DNA of 12,385 nucleotides from Thioalkalicoccus limnaeus. Its GTDB lineage: Bacteria; Pseudomonadota; Gammaproteobacteria; Chromatiales; Chromatiaceae. Within the stretch, counting starts at the first letter, position 1. Every line of letters starts with the position of its first letter. The position numbers were made by a program, and so were the translations under genes. The notes under the pieces were generated by a model, which was given only the letters and a program-made list of their open reading frames with translations, was not told the origin of the DNA and did not search any database. Shown here piece by piece: positions 7,473 through 12,385 of the stretch. The DNA is taken from contig NZ_JBDKXB010000048.1 of NCBI RefSeq assembly GCF_041197575.1, positions 1 to 12,385 on the forward strand, given 5' to 3'.

Positions 7473-7898
7473 ATGAACGGCAAGACGAGAAGTGCACCGG
7501 GACTGCCGGGCTGGGCTAAGACCCTGATGACCCTGGTGTTGATCGTCTGCGTGGGCGCACTGCTGTGGGCTCAACTCCCTCGGGGCGCCTTCTCGACAGA
7601 CCTGTCGCGCATCGGCCAGGGCACCCCGGCACTGGTGGTGGCCCGTGACAAGAATTACCTTGCCGGCGCCGAGGTCATGGACCTTCTAAATCGGATTCGG
7701 CCGGACTACAAGGACAAGGTCGAGTTTCTGGCGGTCCACCTCGGGCATCCGGATGGGCAGGCCTTCGCCCGGAGGTTTGGCATGGTCGACGCCACCGTGA
7801 TCCTGTTTAGCGCGGATGGGACGCCGCTGGCAAAATTCGCGATCCCGCAGACGACTGCCCAGATACGGGATGCACTGGATGCCGCCAATATCCGGTAG
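7473..7898 (+). CDS. Membrane-anchored thioredoxin-fold protein lacking the CxxC pair
   Basis: The 141-residue product has a basic N-terminus, one membrane segment at about residues 16-34 (LMTLVLIVCVGALLWA) and a periplasmic domain that follows a thioredoxin pattern: strand TPALVVARD, a helix, strand KVEFLAVHLG, a helix ending RRFGMVDATVILFSADG, then a closing helix. The catalytic CxxC is replaced by the segment DKNYLAGAEV, and the cis-proline position before the third strand reads VDAT, so disulfide chemistry is not expected. It could be a chaperone-like or scaffold protein. ATG 7473 has a GAGGTGA ribosome site; the frame is open 13 codons upstream without one. No neighbour suggests a partner. 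The fold assignment is by pattern only. Confidence 0.7.
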   Translation: MNGKTRSAPGLPGWAKTLMTLVLIVCVGALLWAQLPRGAFSTDLSRIGQGTPALVVARDKNYLAGAEVMDLLNRIRPDYKDKVEFLAVHLGHPDGQAFARRFGMVDATVILFSADGTPLAKFAIPQTTAQIRDALDAANIR

Positions 7899-7981
7899 GC
7901 ATTCGAGACTGAATTGACAGAAACAGCGGCCGAGTCGTTGGTCAGCCGGCCTTTGAACCCCTTTGGCAAGATCGCGATTCG

Positions 7982-8149
7982 GGCACGCGCCCCCTTGGCG
8001 AACCATTCTTCAGGCGTCCAGGTGTGGAGTGCCAGGGCGTGTATGCCACCCGCGAACTCGGCGCTCCGGGTGCGATTGAGCAGGCGGTGGCGGACGACCA
8101 GGGGCTGGTCGGTGAAGGATTCGCTCACGACCAAGGTCCCGGCATGGCC
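7982..8149 (-). pseudogene. Remnant of a bolA-family gene
   Basis: The minus strand reads GHAG, then VVSESFTDQPLVVRHRL, then FAGGIHALALHTWTPEEW and FAKGARA. These are the second half of a BolA protein, with the signature VVSE.F, RHR and GIHALAL.T.TP.EW. BolA proteins (about 85-105 residues) work with monothiol glutaredoxins in iron-sulfur and stress regulation. Here the N-terminal part is missing: a TGA lies five codons before GHAG (8162-8164), and the ten or so residues that normally join GHAG to VVSE, including the SHF segment, are deleted. The 3' side runs on into unrelated sequence overlapping the thioredoxin-like gene's flank. No start codon with a ribosome site was found, so this looks like a dead fragment. 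Confidence 0.65.
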
Positions 8150-8534
8150 TTTGGTCCTCGATCAGGCGCACTACGTCCTAATCTTGACCTGAACACCCTC
8201 AGTGTCTGGGCTGCGGCTGGCACGCAGGGGAGTGTCTAGCAAGGCCTGGCGGGGCTTTGGGCTGATCGCGGTTCGGAAGAGGCGAAGATGGCCATCGCTA
8301 TGGGCCAGCTCTGCAAGGCCCGGCCCAGCAGGTATGGACGAAGTGGCTGGATCTGGGTGCTCAGGGTACCGTCGAGGCAGTGGCATGGGCCGCTGAGAAG
8401 TCGTACGGGGGTTCTACCGGTGGTGGGGGTTTTGGCTTAGGCTCTCGTGTCGTAATGACCAATATCTATCGCCGTTGTTAGTGGCGCGGTTCAGGATCAT
8501 TTCGATCACCACATTAATACCGGAGAGAAGGACG
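8150..8534. other. Gap of ~385 bases with a possible decayed coding fragment
   Basis: No intact gene is visible. A plus-strand frame from about 8278 to the TAG at 8479-8481 has protein-like wording (for example QQVWTKWLDLGAQGTVEAV and SYGGSTGGGGFGLGSRVV). It has no start codon with a ribosome site and begins soon after a stop, so it may be the tail of a lost gene. No family is recognised. The last 50 bases carry the ribosome site GGAGAG for the downstream rubredoxin reductase. Confidence 0.35.
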
Positions 8535-9899
8535 ATGGATTTTAAACGTTATCGTTGCGGCACTTGCGCGCATATCTACGACGAAGCTATGGGTGACCCG
8601 ATTCACGGGGCGGCCCAGGGGACTCGATTTGAAGACCTTCCGGAGGAATGGTTTTGTTCGGTTTGTGGCGATCCTCGCGAAAGCTTTGAATTTGCCGGTC
8701 TGTCCGAGCATGCGCAGGCCGTTGGCGAACGCAACGAAGACCAGGAAGGCGATCACATTGTGATTGTCGGTGCTGGGATCGGCGGTTGGTCCATCGCCGA
8801 GCGACTGCGCCAGAATGGTGCCAAAGGCCCCATCACCATCGTCACGAAAGATGATGGTGACTACTACTACAAGCCGCACCTGTCCGTGTCCGTTACCAGC
8901 AAGTCACGTGGTGACCTGGTCATTGCCAGAGGGCCGGAGCGCGCGCAGTTGCTGGACGTGGACTTGCGGGCACGGACCCAGGTGCTTGGACTCGATCGTA
9001 AGAAGAAACGTTTGTTGATCAACAAAGGCAAGGTCGACTTCGGGAGGTTGGACTACGGCAAGTTGGTGCTTGCGACGGGCGCGGTGCCGTTCCGTCTCTA
9101 CGATCGTCGTATCCAGCAGCATCTCCATCAGCTGAATGACCTGGATCAGTTCGAGTCACTGACGGAGTTGCTGAACAGCGGTAGCAAGCGGGTACTGATT
9201 CTGGGTGCCGGCTTGATCGGATGTGAATTGGGCGATCACCTTGCTCGTGCCGGGCATGAGGTCGCGATCAACGATAAAGCCCCGCATTTGCTGTCGTCCG
9301 TGGTGTCCGAGGGTGTTTCCACCTGCGTTCACGATCGATACGTGCAGAACGGGATCGAGTTTGTACTCGGCACCGCGATCAAGGATGTCGCCAAAGGAGA
9401 CGGCGGGCTGCAGATCCAATTCGAGGATGGGCGCACCATGGAACGCGACGTCGTGATCTCGGCGATCGGCCTGAAGCCCAACGTCGAGCTTGCGGCGCGA
9501 GCGGCCCTTGATGTCGGCAAGGGTATCAAGGTCGATGACACCATGCGTACCAGCGACCCGGATATCTACGCTGTCGGTGATTGTGCTGAACACAAGGGGC
9601 AGGTGTTTTCATTCGTCGAGTGTATCAATCGCCAGGTTGCCGTGATCGTGGATCAGCTTTGTGGTGAAGGCAAGCAGACCTTCGACTCACGTATGTGTAT
9701 AGGAAGCATAACCGCCTTCCTGCCTGTTGGCAGTTCCTGTTTGCGCCCCAATCGTGCCGGTTCGGGCAATAATGTGGAGTCTTCCAATCCTCCCGGACAA
9801 CTCGCCAAGGTGGTAACACTACCGACCGAGGTGAACGATGACGACGGAGGGAAAGCGAAGCCCTTGAGCTTGAGCGCGACGGGGTCCGTAAGCGGATGA
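8535..9899 (+). CDS. Rubredoxin-NAD(P)H:rubredoxin reductase fusion with a replaced C-terminus
   Basis: Residues 1-53 form a rubredoxin domain with iron ligands Cys8, Cys11, Cys41 and Cys44 and the usual DLPEEW core. Residues 74 to about 386 form a two-dinucleotide-fold flavoprotein: FAD motif GAGIGG at 79-84, NAD(P)H motif GAGLIG near 222-227, and the FAD closing motif YAVGDCAEH near 350. Such proteins move electrons from NAD(P)H to rubredoxin, feeding alkane-type oxygenases or peroxide/NO scavenging. After FDSR (position 9692) the sequence changes to a low-complexity tail of about 68 residues that overlaps an IS3 remnant; the family's own C-terminal segment is absent. ATG 8535 has GGAGAG about eight bases upstream. 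The reductase core may still fold, but activity is uncertain. Confidence 0.85.
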   Translation: MDFKRYRCGTCAHIYDEAMGDPIHGAAQGTRFEDLPEEWFCSVCGDPRESFEFAGLSEHAQAVGERNEDQEGDHIVIVGAGIGGWSIAERLRQNGAKGPITIVTKDDGDYYYKPHLSVSVTSKSRGDLVIARGPERAQLLDVDLRARTQVLGLDRKKKRLLINKGKVDFGRLDYGKLVLATGAVPFRLYDRRIQQHLHQLNDLDQFESLTELLNSGSKRVLILGAGLIGCELGDHLARAGHEVAINDKAPHLLSSVVSEGVSTCVHDRYVQNGIEFVLGTAIKDVAKGDGGLQIQFEDGRTMERDVVISAIGLKPNVELAARAALDVGKGIKVDDTMRTSDPDIYAVGDCAEHKGQVFSFVECINRQVAVIVDQLCGEGKQTFDSRMCIGSITAFLPVGSSCLRPNRAGSGNNVESSNPPGQLAKVVTLPTEVNDDDGGKAKPLSLSATGSVSG

Positions 9900-10024
9900 A
9901 CAAGCTGGGCCTGGTGGTGAAGGGGAAGAAACGGTTCGTGGTGACGACGGACAGCAAGCACGCGCTGTCGGTGGCAGAGAACGGGTTGAACCGGGATCTT
10001 GCGGCGATGGACAAGAATCGGGTA
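9848..10024 (+). mobile_element. Remnant of an IS3-family transposase (OrfB part)
   Basis: In the plus frame after a TGA at 9839-9841, the sequence reads as the region joining the HTH_21 domain to the catalytic domain of IS3-family OrfB: VRKRMNKLGLVVKGKKRF, then VTTDSKHALSVAENGLNRDL, then MDKNRV. Family members have TTDS.HALPVA.N.L.R.F...PN.VW..DITY at this place. The DDE catalytic part that should follow is missing; similarity ends at about 10024 and the frame closes at a TGA near 10066. OrfA and the upstream OrfB part are not recognisable, and no terminal repeats were found. The scar overlaps the 3' end of the rubredoxin reductase frame and so probably records the event that cut that gene. 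Confidence 0.75.
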
Positions 10025-10362
10025 CGCGCGTGCCGGGTCTCAGGACTCACATTGCACGTCCGATGACCATGCGCGGGACTCGCGACGGGGCCCTCGGAGC
10101 CTCCTGAACCCCGCAGCGCCAGTCCGAGAATCTCGTGCTCACCCTCCCCGCCCTCGAAGCAACCACCGCATCGAGGTCTGCACCTCCCTCGGGCGAGAGG
10201 CGGATGCGGCGCAGGCGCCGTCGGTTGGAGGAGGCCGGCAATCATCGAGGAGGTTGCGGCCACCAGCCGGACGATCGTCTGGGCACCCGTGGGGAACTGT
10301 CGGCGCGCCGCGACGTAACGGTGCGGGAACGCGCAGCGCCGTACCCGCTGCCGGCGTGCGGA
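10025..10362. other. About 340 bases between the IS scar and sco1, no gene assigned
   Basis: Frames are open on both strands, as is normal for such GC-rich DNA, but none carries a recognisable motif or a ribosome-binding site. The segment lies just 3' of sco1 on its strand, where a transcription end would be expected, yet I see no hairpin with a T-run. It may be the decayed remains of a further copper or oxidase gene, or IS-flanking sequence. Confidence 0.4.
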
Positions 10363-11013
10363 TCAGCCGGCGAGGACGGTCCGCAGCTCCTCGACGACCT
10401 CGCCCGCGGCGACGCCGTGGTGGAGCAACGAGTGGACCGTGCCGTCGGGCCCGACGACGAATGTCGTCGCCGAGTGATCCATCGTGTATTCCAACGCCGA
10501 GTTCTCGAGCGGGACCTTCCCGTAAAAAAACCGGTACGCCTCGGCGACGTCGGCGATCTGCTCCGGGGTGCCGGTCAGACCGATGAAATCGGGATGGAAG
10601 TACCGGGTGTACTGCTGCATCCGCTCCGGTGTGTCGCGCTCCGGGTCGATCGAAACGAACAATACCTGGACCCGCTCGCGCTCGCCCTCCTCCAGCTGCC
10701 GCAGGGCGCCGGCGAGTACGCCGAGCGCGGTGGGACAGACGTCCGGACACGCCGTGAAACCGAAGTAGATGAGTACCGCCTTACCGCGGTAATCGGCAAG
10801 CGCCACCGGCCCGTTCGCCGACTGCAGTTGGAAATCGCCGCCGAGCCCCGGGTAGCCCTGCCCGGAGGTCGGCTGCTCGCCGCTGCGGGTGGCGTACAGG
10901 CCGGCGAGCACCGCGAGAGCGGTCGCCGCCACGAGCGCCGCGACGATCGCCAGAATCCTCGGCCTCGCACCGGGGCCGGTACGCACGGCCTGGTTTTCGC
11001 TGCTGGTGGTCAT
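10363..11013 (-). CDS. Sco1/SenC/PrrC family copper-delivery protein
   Basis: This 216-residue membrane-anchored protein has one membrane segment at about residues 19-40 and a thioredoxin-fold domain facing the periplasm. The copper ligands are present: Cys89 and Cys93 (CPDVC in FGFTACPDVCPT) and His180 in MDHSATTF. The SIDPERDTPE motif at about 121-130 is typical. Sco proteins pass copper to, or reduce, the CuA site of cytochrome c oxidase; some serve other cuproenzymes or act as thiol redox switches. I chose ATG 11013, with GAGG upstream; the frame is open a further 47 codons, but these lie in the gap before the PCu(A)C gene and look non-coding. It lies 163 bases behind the PCu(A)C gene on the same strand, so the two are likely co-transcribed. 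Confidence 0.93.
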   Translation of the reverse strand: MTTSSENQAVRTGPGARPRILAIVAALVAATALAVLAGLYATRSGEQPTSGQGYPGLGGDFQLQSANGPVALADYRGKAVLIYFGFTACPDVCPTALGVLAGALRQLEEGERERVQVLFVSIDPERDTPERMQQYTRYFHPDFIGLTGTPEQIADVAEAYRFFYGKVPLENSALEYTMDHSATTFVVGPDGTVHSLLHHGVAAGEVVEELRTVLAG

Positions 11014-11176
11014 GTTTGCCTCACCTCGTTTGCTGTCGGCGCGGGACCCGCCGGAAACGCGAGTTCGTTCCGCTCTCCCAAGACCGACGGCACCCCGACG
11101 CGCGGGACGGTCTGCACCGGCGCGTCGTGCCTGCGCGAATTGCCTCGTCGACAACGGGACGTCAGGATTCGTTCAT

Positions 11177-11680
11177 CTAGTGCCCCGAATGCCCGCCTCC
11201 CTGGCCTGGGACGCCTTCCACGGCACGGACCGGGGCCGTGAAGGATTGCTCTGAGCCATCCTCGAACTCGACGGTGAGCTCGACGTCCTCACCGGGGACC
11301 AGATCCCGCCCAAGGCCGATCAGCATCACATGCAGACCGCCCGGCTCGAGCTTCGTCTCTCCGAGCGCGGGTACCTCGATGCTCTCCACGCGACGCATCG
11401 TCATCATGCCCCGCTCCTCGACGTGGCTGTGTAGCTCCACGACCTTCGAGGCGGCGCTCCGCGCGCCGACAACGGCATGGGCGTCGCCCGCGTTGTTGCG
11501 CAGAACCATGAATGCCGCGCTGTTCGGCTGCCCGGGCGGCACGGCCCGGACATAGGGATCCTCGACGGCCACGTCGGCGGCGGCGTCGGCCATTGCCTGC
11601 GGCGCGGCGATGAGAGCCACCACCGTGGCCATGGCGGCAAAGGCAGCCGAGACGGCGGCTGTCGTAAATCCATTCAACAT
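11177..11680 (-). CDS. Periplasmic copper chaperone PCu(A)C
   Basis: This 167-residue protein begins with a signal peptide (about residues 1-31, ending APQAMA) and contains the complete Cu(I) motif H-x10-M-x21-H-x-M: His84, Met95, His117 and Met119. A His- and Gly-rich tail, GQGGGHSGH, adds potential copper ligands. PCu(A)C proteins bring Cu(I) to the CuA subunit of cytochrome oxidase together with Sco, which matches the gene order here. ATG 11680 has a strong GGAGGT eight bases upstream; the frame runs six codons further to a TTG without a better site. A dispersed repeat copy lies about 110 bases upstream, so the promoter may lie within or next to it. Confidence 0.93.
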   Translation of the reverse strand: MLNGFTTAAVSAAFAAMATVVALIAAPQAMADAAADVAVEDPYVRAVPPGQPNSAAFMVLRNNAGDAHAVVGARSAASKVVELHSHVEERGMMTMRRVESIEVPALGETKLEPGGLHVMLIGLGRDLVPGEDVELTVEFEDGSEQSFTAPVRAVEGVPGQGGGHSGH

Positions 11681-11789
11681 AATCCCGTACCTCCACAATC
11701 ATCTTCCGGACACGGAGCAGCGGAGCCCTCCGGATCCCTTGCTCTGAGACGACACGGCCGGTAACGGACGCGAAAACGGGTCCCCGCCG

Positions 11790-11923
11790 GCGGATAGGAA
11801 CATTCGAGCCGCCTTGAGGGTCCAGGCTGGGGCTCCGATAGGGCGCTAGTGGAGGTGGGATGCAATAAAGTCAAGGCGCGGAAACGTGGCGGAGCGACCT
11901 CGCGCGACGCCCGTTGCCGGCCG
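11790..11923. repeat. Second copy of the 132-bp dispersed direct repeat
   Basis: Same orientation as 6934-7065 and diverged from it by scattered substitutions and a few small indels; the closing block containing GGCGGAGCGACCTCGCGCGA is the best conserved. It sits between the PCu(A)C gene and a coding-like fragment that leads to the right-end repeat. Conservation of the final ~40 bases exceeds that of the middle, which may mark a functional end or binding site. Confidence 0.8.
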
Positions 11924-11924
11924 A

Positions 11925-12095
11925 GTTGCCCGCGGTGAGCGGCGGATCTTCGGGACCAGGGTGGAGAGCCATCCCGTTGGTGGCCGGCAGGATCTGAGCT
12001 CCGTAGAGGATCTTGTTTTCGGCCAGGGCATCACCGAGGCTGGCATCGGCTGGGTAGATACTGATTCCGTGCTGCGCGAGCTCGCGCAGGCGACC
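11925..12095 (-). pseudogene. Unidentified protein-coding fragment between two repeats
   Basis: The minus strand carries an uninterrupted, strongly protein-like stretch: GRLRELAQHGISIYPADASL, then GDALAENKILYGAQILPATN, then GMALHPGPEDPPLTAGN. It begins exactly where the right-end repeat stops (12095) and ends where the dispersed repeat begins. There is no start codon with a ribosome site. Past 11925 the frame enters the repeat and stops at the TGA near 11874. I do not recognise the family. The abrupt borders suggest a piece of a gene trapped between repeat sequences, or part of a larger degenerate element that includes both. Confidence 0.35.
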
Positions 12096-12384
12096 GCGCG
12101 GCGCTCGAGGCGCGGCGCGTCAGCGATGAGACACATTGGCCCAGTGGTACGGCCGGGCTGGGACAATCTGTCGCGCTGAACCAAGGCCGGTTTGCCCGGC
12201 TGCCCCTTCTACGGCCGACCCCGCCCGCGCTGCGCTCCCCTGACAACGCAATTCGGCCCGGTACGGCGGCAATCCGAGCATCTCCCTCGAGCGCATGCGG
12301 CACACCTGGCTGGTGCCGTGGCATGCCCGTTGCTCAGAACGGGAGACCGGATGGATCCGCCGGTGCGGGTATCTCCTACTTGAG
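12096..12384. repeat. Right copy of the ~289-bp inverted repeat at the window end
   Basis: Inverted counterpart of 2-290. Differences are mostly single substitutions, with the divergent stretch at about 12200-12280. Because both copies run into the window edges in opposite orientation, the whole window is bounded by the same sequence, as in a composite element, an invertible segment, or a contig cut off at dispersed repeats. No transposase or recombinase gene is in the copy. Confidence 0.85.
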
Positions 12385-12385
12385 A

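Noticed and set aside
11886..12179. Plus-strand frame of 97 codons spanning the dispersed repeat and right-end repeat
   Set aside because: It crosses repeat borders, is not kept in the left copy of the repeat, and the minus strand reads more like protein in the middle part.

Overview
The window looks like about 12.4 kb of accessory chromosome from a GC-rich gammaproteobacterium. The strongest taxonomic clue is a haoA-haoB pair (octaheme hydroxylamine oxidoreductase plus its partner) with no cytochrome c554 / cM552 genes beside it. That arrangement is known from gammaproteobacterial methanotrophs such as Methylococcus; ammonia or sulfur oxidisers remain possible. No phylogenetic marker gene is present, so this is an inference.

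Layout from left to right. Positions 2-290 are one copy of a repeat whose inverted copy closes the window at 12096-12384. Next is a run of five hairpins (366-507), then a MOSC-domain gene on the minus strand, then about 600 bases with no recognisable gene. haoA and haoB follow as a translationally coupled minus-strand operon. A MocR-type regulator (GntR winged helix fused to an aminotransferase-like domain) is transcribed divergently from haoA. The 229-bp gap between them holds a symmetrical array of TGGTAC-type half-sites. The regulator gene ends one base from a convergent gene for a Tat-exported intradiol dioxygenase.

The right half is more disturbed. It holds a 132-bp dispersed repeat (second copy near 11.8 kb), a membrane-anchored thioredoxin-fold protein without a CxxC pair, and an antisense remnant of a bolA-family gene. 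A rubredoxin-NAD(P)H reductase fusion follows, whose C-terminus is replaced by foreign sequence leading into an IS3-family transposase remnant. After it come two minus-strand copper genes, a Sco1/SenC-type protein and a PCu(A)C chaperone, which look richer in GC than their neighbours.

Functionally, HaoA/HaoB would detoxify or oxidise hydroxylamine in the periplasm. The divergent MocR protein is the obvious candidate regulator of haoAB and of itself. Sco1 and PCu(A)C together deliver copper to the CuA centre of cytochrome oxidase, or to another periplasmic cuproenzyme. The rubredoxin reductase and the intradiol dioxygenase have no visible partners here. Dispersed repeats, gene remnants and an IS scar mark the region as a site of repeated rearrangement. 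I did not find a clearly new multi-gene system. The most distinctive items are the haoA/mocR operator array, the chimeric rubredoxin reductase, and the repeat architecture at the ends.
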